Below the pieces are notes generated by a model. It was not told where the DNA came from and searched no databases. It worked only from the letters and a program-made list of their open reading frames with translations. Of a stretch of 27,186 nt of DNA, positions 1 through 7,785 are shown piece by piece. The DNA is from Promethearchaeota archaeon (lineage in GTDB: Archaea; Asgardarchaeota; Lokiarchaeia; Sigynarchaeales; SOKP01), in assembly GCA_014729315.1 (NCBI GenBank), contig WJKD01000651.1, positions 1-27,186 of the forward strand. Reading direction: 5' to 3'. Made by a program: the position numbers and the translations under genes. Each line of letters starts with the position of its first letter. Position 1 is the stretch's first letter.

Positions 1-1005
1 AACTTTGCAGATAAGTTCGGGTGGGATGCTTTAGCTGAAATCGGTGTCGGTGCAATTTTTATCGGAGTAGAGTCGAAATTCGCGGGAGAGCACGGTTATG
101 ACAAACGAAAGGAAACGGATGCTAGGGAAATTTTTAACAACTTGCACAATATGGGAATACGTACTTTGGGAGCGTGGATATGTGGATGGGATTTTCACGA
201 TTATACTAATATCTACGAAGATCTTAATTATTTCGTTGCATGTTATCCTACATTTGAGCAGTTGACTCGGTTGTCTCCCTTTCCTGGTACTGTGTTATAT
301 AACAAAATGAAAGAGCAAGGACGAGTTCGAGATGTTCCATGGGAGGATGTTCATTTCTGGAGTGGCGCCCAAGAGAATGTGAGTTTAGAAATACATGAAA
401 CCCTTAATTTAACGGAATATGGATACGATTTACTCTACAAGACCTGGGGACCTTCAGTTCTTAGAAAACTTGATGTCGCTATGAGAGGATATGAATTTTG
501 TTTAGATTCCGATAACGAGATAATGCGAAATCACAAATCGAAATTTTTTAAAAGACAAGCCGCAATACTTTGGAGTCTGAATTACGCAATGGAACGATTT
601 GCCCCAAACGGTGTAGTAAGACGCAGAGTGGTAAAAATGGACGAAAAATATAGGAGTCTTTTTGGAGAACCTACCGCTGTACAAGAAGCTATTGGTCGGA
701 AATGCGAAAAGCTAGCCGTAAAATTTAAGAAAAAGCAGTTTCTAGATCCCTTTAATAGGCATCCAAAGGAAGAACCCGCCAAAAAGTATCTCTATAAGAA
801 GAACAAAAAATATAAAGACAGCGCAACCCCTTACAAGACTAAGCTTCTTTCAAGCACACCTTTCTCGGTTAAGTGGAATAGGTTTAAGTTTAGAGTGTTG
901 GCTAACGCCTTAAAAATAGTAAGAAGAGTCAAATCAAATGGTGACAAAGAACTCGATAAATACCTGATTGATTCCGTGAAACATAGAAATTTTATTGGAT
1001 TTTGA
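1..1005 (+). CDS. Radical SAM protein, C-terminal part (5' truncated by window edge)
   Basis: The frame is open from base 1 to the TGA at 1003-1005 (334 codons), so the gene begins outside the window. The TTG at 142 and the ATG at 151 are internal. The visible part resembles the second half of a radical SAM TIM barrel of the B12-binding/radical SAM type: a GVES motif near visible residues 22-26, then a helix, then GI followed by a WICGWDFHD strand, then a PT-x-x-Q segment and a SPFPGT-x-L-Y motif near 92-100 followed by a GR. The CxxxCxxC cluster motif would lie upstream and is not seen. The last ~150 residues are Lys/Arg-rich and not recognised. Family knowledge suggests a SAM-dependent radical enzyme; the substrate cannot be inferred. 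The next gene starts about 40 bases downstream on the same strand. Confidence 0.75.
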   Translation, partial: NFADKFGWDALAEIGVGAIFIGVESKFAGEHGYDKRKETDAREIFNNLHNMGIRTLGAWICGWDFHDYTNIYEDLNYFVACYPTFEQLTRLSPFPGTVLYNKMKEQGRVRDVPWEDVHFWSGAQENVSLEIHETLNLTEYGYDLLYKTWGPSVLRKLDVAMRGYEFCLDSDNEIMRNHKSKFFKRQAAILWSLNYAMERFAPNGVVRRRVVKMDEKYRSLFGEPTAVQEAIGRKCEKLAVKFKKKQFLDPFNRHPKEEPAKKYLYKKNKKYKDSATPYKTKLLSSTPFSVKWNRFKFRVLANALKIVRRVKSNGDKELDKYLIDSVKHRNFIGF

Positions 1006-1012
1006 TTTTTAA

Positions 1013-1021
1013 TTTTTATAA
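1013..1021 (+). promoter_or_regulatory. TATA-like element for the alpha/beta hydrolase
   Basis: TTTTTATAA is centred about 31 bases before the ATG at 1048. An archaeal TATA box normally sits 24-30 bases before the transcription start, so transcription would start at or within a few bases of the ATG. In an AT-rich genome such a match can occur by chance. Confidence 0.35.
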
Positions 1022-1047
1022 CTATACTCCTTAAAGTTGGATTGCTC

Positions 1048-2130
1048 ATGGCTATTAACCCACGAATTTCCGATACCATTGGTGATAGTCCAATTCGCAA
1101 TATTCCTCCAGATTACTTTCCCAAAGGATGTGGTTTTTGGTTAAAACTAAGCACTGGGTTGAATCTTGGTAAAAAACTCTTTTTTAGAGATAGTAAACAT
1201 GGCATAGGTAAAGCTAAAGATACAATAGTCTTTGTTCACGGAAATCCTGAGAATTCTTACACTTATAGAAAAGTAATTAAATATTTAATTTCTCATACAA
1301 AAAAACCAATACGGATAATTGCTATGGATCATATCGGGTTTGGACTGTCAGATTCAGCGATCTATGAGATGGTGTGCATGGATCACGCAAGAAACTTATT
1401 GGAACTCCTCAATCTTTTAAACTTAAAAAATGTAACCTTAGTTATTCATGATTGGGGTGGTCCTATTGGAATTGGAGCTTTTTTAAAAGTCCCTCATTTA
1501 GTATCAAATTTGGTTATCTTGAATAGTACGGTCTTTCCTATTTCAAAAAGAGGAATCAATTACGATAGCTATCCCATCCCTTGGTTAAGTTGGTCAAAAG
1601 CACCAGTTATTATTCCCAATCATTTATGGGGATCATTCGCTGCGTTTGCCATTTTTTGTAGGCCAACTCCTCCGCTTAATTTATTGTTTAAAATGCTTTT
1701 TTGGACTCTATTAATCAGATTTAATAAATATCTACCAAGAGAAAAAAATGCTCAGAAATTATATAAAAAACAGTTTTCTTCAAAATTAAACGCTTTAAGT
1801 TCCAAGAGACTTGTGTTACAAACATCTTTATGGGGGCATGGTAACATTTATAGTGAAAATCTATTAGGGGAAAGAGATACCAAACCCTTTTATCGTTTTA
1901 TACAAAACAACATGAACAAATTATGGGGCCCAAATGGAAAAAATATCGGAGTTCGAGCAATTCTAGGAAAGTGGGACCCATTAGGACAGAAAAATGTAAT
2001 TCAACAGTGGAAGGAGGCTCTACCCCAGCTAAAAGAGAATATAAAAATTTTTGAAAACGCCGGACACTTTGTTGAAGAACTCTATCCCAAGGAAATTGCA
2101 AAAGCCATAATCAACTTAATAGAGTCATAA
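1048..2130 (+). CDS. Haloalkane-dehalogenase-like alpha/beta hydrolase
   Basis: A cytosolic alpha/beta hydrolase of 360 residues, close to the usual family size plus a short N-terminal extension. Numbered from the TTG at 1042, it shows an oxyanion-hole HGNP motif (66-69), a DHIGFGLSD segment (96-104), a nucleophile elbow HDWGG with Asp137 and the adjacent Trp138, an acid Asp312 in GKWDPLG, and a catalytic His342 in AGHFVEE. An Asp nucleophile followed by Trp is the haloalkane dehalogenase pattern (HLD-I, DhlA type), with Trp helping to bind the leaving halide; epoxide hydrolases share the Asp-His-Asp triad. I chose ATG 1048 over TTG 1042 because a TATA-like TTTTTATAA lies about 30 bases upstream, which suggests a leaderless transcript. 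The natural substrate is unknown. Confidence 0.8.
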   Translation: MAINPRISDTIGDSPIRNIPPDYFPKGCGFWLKLSTGLNLGKKLFFRDSKHGIGKAKDTIVFVHGNPENSYTYRKVIKYLISHTKKPIRIIAMDHIGFGLSDSAIYEMVCMDHARNLLELLNLLNLKNVTLVIHDWGGPIGIGAFLKVPHLVSNLVILNSTVFPISKRGINYDSYPIPWLSWSKAPVIIPNHLWGSFAAFAIFCRPTPPLNLLFKMLFWTLLIRFNKYLPREKNAQKLYKKQFSSKLNALSSKRLVLQTSLWGHGNIYSENLLGERDTKPFYRFIQNNMNKLWGPNGKNIGVRAILGKWDPLGQKNVIQQWKEALPQLKENIKIFENAGHFVEELYPKEIAKAIINLIES

Positions 2131-2201
2131 TTATTAATTATGGAATCTAATTTTAAACATAAACCTATTCTAATATAACTAAAACGCTAGGTTTTATATT
2201 T

Positions 2202-3707
2202 ATGGAGAAAAGCCCTGAGAAGATTTATCAAAAATTCAAAACTAAGAAAATTGATGAAAATACTGCAAAAACTCATCTTTTTTACTATATAGAAAATAGT
2301 AAAATCCTTGAAAAAAGGTTAAGAGGGCTTAAATTCATACAAAAAATTGAATCAGGGGATAAAGCAACATATCATTTTTTAGAAAATTTAATTATCTGTG
2401 AACAAAATAATGAAATTAAACTCTCTGCTGCTCAGATCTTAAAGGATCTTTATCAACACAAAGCGATAGAACCCCTTCTATGGGTTTTTATACACGGCGA
2501 TTCTTTAGAGTTGAAGAATTCCATAATTTCTTATGTTGAGGAATTGAGGAGCGAAAAAGCTAAATCAATTTTAATTAATATTACCAGAGAAAACAAAGAG
2601 ATCTATTCACAGCTTGGTATAGATTATTTTCTCGAAGCGGATAACACTGTGGAACAGAATTACCAAGATATAGTGAATAGACTTAAAAACATTATATTTT
2701 TGTCTTATTTGAAGAATAAAATCCCCAACTTAGAATATAAAATACGAGATGGATACGTTGTAGAAATTAGCTTATCGCATTTGAGTAAAAAAGCAAATAG
2801 TTGGAATCTTATTAAATATTTATCTTTATTTTTAAAAACTTTTTCTCGATTAAATTTACTAAAATTAAAAAATAATAAAATTAATGCTCTCCCCCCATCT
2901 ATTAATAATCTTCAAGATTTAAGAGTGCTAAACTTAAAACATAATAATTTAAAGCAATTACCATCATCAATCTGTAAGCTTGAAACGTTAGAAATATTGA
3001 AACTGAATTATAACAGCTTGAAAGAACTACCCGAAGAAATTGACGGGTTGAAGTTGTTAAACTCTTTAATTTTGCGTCATAATAGTTTATCTAATCTTCC
3101 AAATAATTTAGGATTTATACCATCGTTAAAGAATTTAGATTGTCACGGAAATTACTTTACGAAATTTCCAAAATCAATTAAAAAGCTTAAAAAGATTGAA
3201 AATCTGGATTTTGGATTAAATAGATTAATAAAAATTCCAAAATGGATTAATAAATTGAAAAAGTTAGTAAGTTTAGGATTAGGTGGAAATGCAACACTGC
3301 AGAATATCGATGAAGCAATTCAAAACTTTCCGCCTCTAAAAATATTAGACCTTCATAATAATGATATTCAAGTCCTTCCTGTATCCCTCGGGGATATCCA
3401 GTCCTTAGAAAGGTTGATTTTAAATAACAATCAAATTAGATCCTTGCCCAATTCTTTTAAGCAATTAAATTGCCTTAAGGTTCTAAATTTGAGGTGGAAT
3501 AATTTAAAAGCATTACCCAGGTGGATTGGAGAACTTATGTCGTTAGAAATTTTAGATTTATGGGGAAATGATTTGAGTTCTTTACCCTCATCAATGGAGG
3601 CGCTCAAAAATTTAAAAGTTCTGAACTTAAAATTAAACAAAAAATTAACCAAAATTCCCAAATTTCTCACAAGCTTACGAGAAGAAGGACTTGAAGTTAT
3701 ATTATAG
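2202..3707 (+). CDS. HEAT-like + leucine-rich-repeat protein (LRR paralog 1)
   Basis: A 501-residue protein without signal peptide or membrane segment, so probably cytosolic. Residues 1-130 are helical and HEAT-like, with the family marks IENS (30-33), LEN (60-62) and KA (87-88). Residues 150-215 form a linking segment with an Ile/Leu-rich strand. From about residue 217 to 495 there are about 12 LRRs of 23 residues, pattern LxxLxLxxNxLxxLPxxI, the type found in the eukaryotic Ras-group LRR proteins (Shoc2/Scribble-like). The protein ends in a short beta cap (GLEVIL). LRR surfaces generally bind proteins; the partner is unknown. It is first of a tandem set, 56 bases before paralog 2. ATG 2202 has no Shine-Dalgarno sequence; a TATA-like element near 2170-2177 fits a leaderless transcript. 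Confidence 0.88.
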   Translation: MEKSPEKIYQKFKTKKIDENTAKTHLFYYIENSKILEKRLRGLKFIQKIESGDKATYHFLENLIICEQNNEIKLSAAQILKDLYQHKAIEPLLWVFIHGDSLELKNSIISYVEELRSEKAKSILINITRENKEIYSQLGIDYFLEADNTVEQNYQDIVNRLKNIIFLSYLKNKIPNLEYKIRDGYVVEISLSHLSKKANSWNLIKYLSLFLKTFSRLNLLKLKNNKINALPPSINNLQDLRVLNLKHNNLKQLPSSICKLETLEILKLNYNSLKELPEEIDGLKLLNSLILRHNSLSNLPNNLGFIPSLKNLDCHGNYFTKFPKSIKKLKKIENLDFGLNRLIKIPKWINKLKKLVSLGLGGNATLQNIDEAIQNFPPLKILDLHNNDIQVLPVSLGDIQSLERLILNNNQIRSLPNSFKQLNCLKVLNLRWNNLKALPRWIGELMSLEILDLWGNDLSSLPSSMEALKNLKVLNLKLNKKLTKIPKFLTSLREEGLEVIL

Positions 3708-3763
3708 AAGTAAAATTATCTCGAAAGTTTATTTTGTTTTAGTTAATTATGAAATATGGATAA

Positions 3764-5266
3764 ATGACTACGGTTCCACCTAATATTTATGAGGACTTTC
3801 TGAAGGATCAAATCGATAAAGAAACTGCGACAAATTCACTTATCTCCATTTTAGAAACGAGTAATAATGTAGAATATAGAATTGACTGTGTGAAATACTT
3901 AGGTAAAATTAAGGTTAAAGACGGTAAAGTCTTTGATGTCCTCGAAAATATTTTTATTTCTGATAATAATGAGAAAGTTCGGAATGTAGCTGGTAATGTA
4001 ATCAAAAATATTTTTTTAGATAAGGCATTAAAACCTATGAAATGGGCTCTTAAACACGAAACATCCCTTGAATGCTTGATAACCATCATAAGCACCTTAT
4101 CCGAGATTAAAACTAACGAATCAAGAAGAATTTTATTACACAAGTTAAAAGAAATCGAAGATGAAAAGTACAAATACAATTTGAAAAATTTAATAGAAGA
4201 ACGAAATATCTCTGATCTTTCAGATAAAGAGATTGGCGAATTATTAATTAATTACTACATAATCTCTGCTTTAAAACTGAAATTTGGATATTTAAAGTTT
4301 GAACCTAACGAAGATGGGGTAATTATTAATTTAGATTTATCTAATGTTGATAATCAAGGGCTCTACTTTAGCAAAATGGCAAAAGTATTCAATTCCATAT
4401 TTTCTTTAACATTTCTTAAAAAATTAGACTTAAGTAATAATAATTTAGTTAAATTCCCCGTAAAAAATGCAGAAAACTCGTATCTTGAAGTCTTAAATTT
4501 AGGATATAATAGAATAATACGATTACACGAAAGCTTTGGGCAATTAAAACAACTTAAAGAATTAAATCTTAAATTTAACCGACTGAGATCTATTCCAAAA
4601 GCAATAGAATCTCTTATGAACTTGGAAAGACTAAACCTACGATCTAATAAATTAACAAAACTACCCTCTTCCTTAGGTTTACTTACTAAATTAGAACTTC
4701 TGGATCTTCATGGTAATAATTTAATTGATTTCCCTTTTAGTTTAGAACATCTTGATAATCTAAGGGAACTACAGCTTGGAGATAACCTATTTAATGAATT
4801 TCCCGAATGCATAAAAAATTTTAAAAAATTAGAACTTCTGGGATTAGGAAGAAATAAAATATCTAATATTCCGGAATGGATAAAAAAATTGAGTTCTTTA
4901 AGATCTTTAGATTTATATCAAAATAATATAAGTCAAATGCCCACATCAATCGGCTCTTTAACATCATTAAAAAGATTAAATCTCAGAAGTAACAAGTTAA
5001 ATTCATTACCTACTTCTTTTTTTGAACTTTCACAACTTAAAGAATTAAATCTCAGTTGGAATAAATTCAAAACTCTTCCAGGAAGTTTGAGAAATCTCAA
5101 ATCGCTCGAAATTTTAAATTTGTGGGGCAATAAATTGACGGATATTCCAATTGAAATCAAACATTTAAAACATCTAAAAAAGATAGTGCTTAACTTCAAT
5201 AATTTTAATAACATTCCCGAGACTCTAAAGACGCTTGAAAGAAAGGGTGTTGTTATTACCATATAA
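3764..5266 (+). CDS. HEAT-like + leucine-rich-repeat protein (LRR paralog 2)
   Basis: A 500-residue soluble protein with the same architecture as the preceding gene. The N-terminal HEAT-like domain aligns to it without gaps (TA at 21-22, LEN at 60-62, KA at 87-88). The linking segment, about 150-215, contains the family mark NLDLSN. Twelve 23-residue LRRs run from about residue 218 and end in a beta cap (GVVITI). Repeat 5 reads LDLHGN, repeat 7 LGLGRN, repeat 10 LSWNK and repeat 11 LWGN, matching the same-numbered repeats of paralogs 1 and 3. Likely a protein-binding scaffold; no catalytic motif is visible. The ATG at 3764 lacks a clear Shine-Dalgarno sequence. Confidence 0.88.
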   Translation: MTTVPPNIYEDFLKDQIDKETATNSLISILETSNNVEYRIDCVKYLGKIKVKDGKVFDVLENIFISDNNEKVRNVAGNVIKNIFLDKALKPMKWALKHETSLECLITIISTLSEIKTNESRRILLHKLKEIEDEKYKYNLKNLIEERNISDLSDKEIGELLINYYIISALKLKFGYLKFEPNEDGVIINLDLSNVDNQGLYFSKMAKVFNSIFSLTFLKKLDLSNNNLVKFPVKNAENSYLEVLNLGYNRIIRLHESFGQLKQLKELNLKFNRLRSIPKAIESLMNLERLNLRSNKLTKLPSSLGLLTKLELLDLHGNNLIDFPFSLEHLDNLRELQLGDNLFNEFPECIKNFKKLELLGLGRNKISNIPEWIKKLSSLRSLDLYQNNISQMPTSIGSLTSLKRLNLRSNKLNSLPTSFFELSQLKELNLSWNKFKTLPGSLRNLKSLEILNLWGNKLTDIPIEIKHLKHLKKIVLNFNNFNNIPETLKTLERKGVVITI

Positions 5267-5374
5267 TCTTGTGTTTAAACATGCAATACCCTTAGAAGCT
5301 AATGGATTTGGATCTTTATTAAATATTTTAAGGAAATAAAAAAAGTATATAATTTTGTATTTTCTAACTTAACG

Positions 5375-5386
5375 TTTTATATATTT
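5375..5386 (+). promoter_or_regulatory. TATA-box-like promoter element before 5519 gene
   Basis: TTTTATATATTT lies in the 252-base stretch between LRR paralog 2 and the next gene. A start site about 25 bases downstream would fall near 5405, inside the inverted repeat at 5403-5423, and would leave an untranslated leader of roughly 115 bases. That leader is longer than those of most genes in this window. Confidence 0.4.
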
Positions 5387-5402
5387 TTTTAAAATCAGCA
5401 TT

Positions 5403-5423
5403 GAACAGAATAAGGATCTGTTC
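5403..5423. repeat. Inverted repeat, possible operator at predicted transcription start
   Basis: Perfect 7-base arms, GAACAGA (5403-5409) and TCTGTTC (5417-5423), are separated by 7 bases. The arms have mixed composition in an otherwise very AT-rich spacer, so chance is less likely than for the many A/T palindromes here. Its position at the predicted start site fits a repressor operator; a hairpin in the leader RNA is the alternative. Confidence 0.45.
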
Positions 5424-5518
5424 TAATCAATTTACTCAGTTTTAAATATGGGATATTAAATGATTCTAATAGATTCCTAAAATTTTATTTAAATTTTAAA
5501 TCAAAAAAAAAGGTGTTA

Positions 5519-6034
5519 ATGATTAAGCAAATGAGAGGCATGTTTTTTCAAATGCTCGATAGAATTTTAACAGAATATAATCCCGAAATTGCAGAAGAAG
5601 CCGCAAAAGAACTTTCTTTTGACATTAAGAATATTAAACCAATGGATTGGATTGCTGTGCAAGAATTATACAACTACATTAATAAAACATCTCCTTCAGC
5701 AAGAGAGGTAATTTCAAAGCGAATATTTCCTACAGTTAACGAGAATACTCCTTTATTAAAAGATAAGAAAGACCCTAAAGAAGTTATTGAAAGCATGAAC
5801 GATGTCAATAAAATCATTTTAAAATACGATAAATTTCCCCAATATAATGTCTTAGAAGCAAATAATGGTTATTTAAAGCTTCAAATTATAGATAGTAACT
5901 TTAACGACTATTTAGACATAGAAGAAGGCCTAATAAGGGGCATTTTTGAAATGTTTAAAATTCTTCGCGTACACATTAAATCTACTAAGGTCGCTGAAAA
6001 TGAACTGATGATGGAAATTAAATGGGAGAATTAA
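5519..6034 (+). CDS. Hypothetical protein, possibly of the heme-NO-binding/4-vinyl-reductase-like fold
   Basis: A soluble protein of 171 residues that is not an LRR protein, placed between LRR paralogs 2 and 3. I do not recognise it with confidence. The N-terminal half is helical (MDWIAVQELYNYI, then a Pro-containing turn). The C-terminal half has alternating strands ending in LMMEIKWE, preceded by a Gly-x-x-x-Gly-Ile helix (EGLIRGIFEMFKIL) and a strand (RVHIKS). This order loosely recalls the end of heme-NO-binding/4-vinyl-reductase-like domains, but no diagnostic His or Cys is evident, so this is a weak guess. AGGTG at 5511-5515 may be a Shine-Dalgarno sequence; ATG 5519 is preferred, with GTG 5513 and ATG 5531 as alternatives. 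An inverted repeat lies upstream. Confidence 0.7.
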   Translation: MIKQMRGMFFQMLDRILTEYNPEIAEEAAKELSFDIKNIKPMDWIAVQELYNYINKTSPSAREVISKRIFPTVNENTPLLKDKKDPKEVIESMNDVNKIILKYDKFPQYNVLEANNGYLKLQIIDSNFNDYLDIEEGLIRGIFEMFKILRVHIKSTKVAENELMMEIKWEN

Positions 6035-6070
6035 CTAATTAATTTCATGAAATTCTTTGTTATTTCACTC

Positions 6071-6116
6071 CTCTTTTCTTTTTTTGATTTCCTTAGATAT
6101 ATCGCAATTTTTTTTT
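6071..6116 (+). terminator. T-rich terminator region after the 5519 gene
   Basis: Two T-tracts, a pyrimidine run at 6071-6085 and T9 at 6108-6116, follow 36 and 73 bases after the stop codon. No stem precedes them. U-runs alone are the usual archaeal termination signal. Confidence 0.4.
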
Positions 6117-6254
6117 GAGTTTATGTGAAAATCAAATAATAATAATAAATTATAACAAGATTTTCATAATTTCAGAAATTTAAAATAATTAGAATCGAAT
6201 TTATTATTTTATATAATAACAAGTTTAAAAATTAAAACGCTTATACTTTAAATT

Positions 6255-7745
6255 ATGGAATTAACTCCCCAAAAAATCTACCGAGACTTTAACTCTAGGT
6301 CAATGAATAAAACGACTGCCACAGACCAGTTAATTTCGTTAGTTGAAAATAGTAATGATATCGATATTAGAATTGAAGGGATAAAAACTATAGATAAGTT
6401 AGAGCTTAAGGAAACGCGTGTTTTCCATTTTCTAGAAAATTTGCTCCTATCCGATTTAAACGATAAAATCAGAATAAATGCGGTTAATACAATTTATAAT
6501 TTATATTTAGATAAGGCAATAAAACCCCTTAAATATGCGTTTAAACACGAAAATTCAATTAAATGTCTTATTGCTATTGTAAGTTCTTTCAGCAAAATTG
6601 AGAATATACATTCTAAGAAAATATTGATAGAAAAAATCAAGGAAGTTCAAAATACAAAATTTAAAAACGGATTAAACCAAAATAAACTCGAGCGATTCAC
6701 GCACCATGAATTAGCGGAGATAGTAAAGAATTTCATCATTCTTGATTATTTGGAGAAAAGATTCAGTCGAATAGATTATAAAATTAATGATGGATTGATT
6801 TATCAATTAGATTTATCTAATATGGGAAACCATGTCTTTAAATGGAATATTCTTAAAAGACTACCCGAATTTTTGGGTTCATTGATTTCTCTTCAGAAAC
6901 TTGATTTAAAGATAAACCGGCTCTCCAAAATTCCCGCCACAATTGGAGCTTTATCTTCTTTATCGACATTAGATTTAAGTTATAATAAAATTAAATATCT
7001 ACCCGAATCAATTGGGAAATTAAAAGAACTCCGATCTCTTTATTTGAGGTATAATAACTTACAATCAATTCCCGACTCTTTAGGGTCTCTTAGTTCTTTA
7101 AGATTATTAGATCTGAGAGTTAACAAATTACCAAATTTACCCGATTCAATTCGTGGATTAAAGTCAATTGAAATTTTAGACCTGCATGGAAACATCCTAA
7201 TTAGCTTACCAAATGTCTTTAAATATCTTAAATCTCTTAAAAACCTAGATTTAGGTTCTAATAATCTAACTAATCTTCCAAAATCACTCCAAACATTAAC
7301 GTCATTGACACACTTAACCTTGGGAGGAAATAAATCTTTACAGATATTACCAGAGTGGATTGGATCTCTAAAGTCCTTGAAAGAGTTGTACTTATACGAT
7401 ATGAATTTAAAAACACTTCCAGACTCTATTGGATCGCTTTCTTCCTTAGAAGTATTGATGTTGAGAAATAATAATCTTCAAGTCCTACCTAATTCTATTG
7501 CTTCCTTATCAAAATTGAAAAAGCTTAATTTGAGTTGGAATAAATTTTTAAATATTCCCGAATGGATTGTTCAATTGGAGTCGCTTGAGGAATTAAACCT
7601 ATGGGGGAATAGAATCTCCGAGCTACCTGATTCTATTAGTCAATTAAAGTCGTTAAAGGATTTAAATTTAACTTTTAATAATTTAGATGCTATTCCCGAG
7701 ACCTTAAAAGATCTGGAAGGATCAGGGTTAAATATTAAAATTTGA
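6255..7745 (+). CDS. HEAT-like + leucine-rich-repeat protein (LRR paralog 3)
   Basis: A 496-residue soluble protein. The N-terminal HEAT-like domain (about 1-135) aligns without gaps to paralogs 1 and 2 (VENS at 30-33, FLEN at 59-62, DKA at 86-88). The linker, about 150-210, contains QLDLSNM. About twelve 23-residue LRRs run from residue 212 and end in a beta cap (GLNIKI). Several repeats are close to the ideal consensus (LPDSIGSLSS, IPDSLGSLSS), more regular than in paralogs 1 and 2. Repeat 11 again carries LWGN and repeat 5 LDLHGN. No enzyme motif is seen, so it is probably a binding scaffold. A TATA-like TTTTATATAATAA lies at 6207-6219, and an AAAACGCT octamer sits 21 bases before the ATG, exactly as in paralog 1. 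Paralog 4 follows after 40 bases. Confidence 0.88.
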   Translation: MELTPQKIYRDFNSRSMNKTTATDQLISLVENSNDIDIRIEGIKTIDKLELKETRVFHFLENLLLSDLNDKIRINAVNTIYNLYLDKAIKPLKYAFKHENSIKCLIAIVSSFSKIENIHSKKILIEKIKEVQNTKFKNGLNQNKLERFTHHELAEIVKNFIILDYLEKRFSRIDYKINDGLIYQLDLSNMGNHVFKWNILKRLPEFLGSLISLQKLDLKINRLSKIPATIGALSSLSTLDLSYNKIKYLPESIGKLKELRSLYLRYNNLQSIPDSLGSLSSLRLLDLRVNKLPNLPDSIRGLKSIEILDLHGNILISLPNVFKYLKSLKNLDLGSNNLTNLPKSLQTLTSLTHLTLGGNKSLQILPEWIGSLKSLKELYLYDMNLKTLPDSIGSLSSLEVLMLRNNNLQVLPNSIASLSKLKKLNLSWNKFLNIPEWIVQLESLEELNLWGNRISELPDSISQLKSLKDLNLTFNNLDAIPETLKDLEGSGLNIKI

Positions 7746-7785
7746 TAAACTGCAATTTTCTGTAAAAACTAAAAACGAAAGTATA

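Noticed and set aside
582..782. Minus-strand ORFs of 60-90 codons within the radical SAM and hydrolase genes
   Set aside because: They are shadows of well-supported + strand genes and have unlikely composition.
6041..6054. Palindrome AATTTCATGAAATT after the 5519 gene
   Set aside because: Almost purely A/T, so likely by chance; no TATA box or start site near it.
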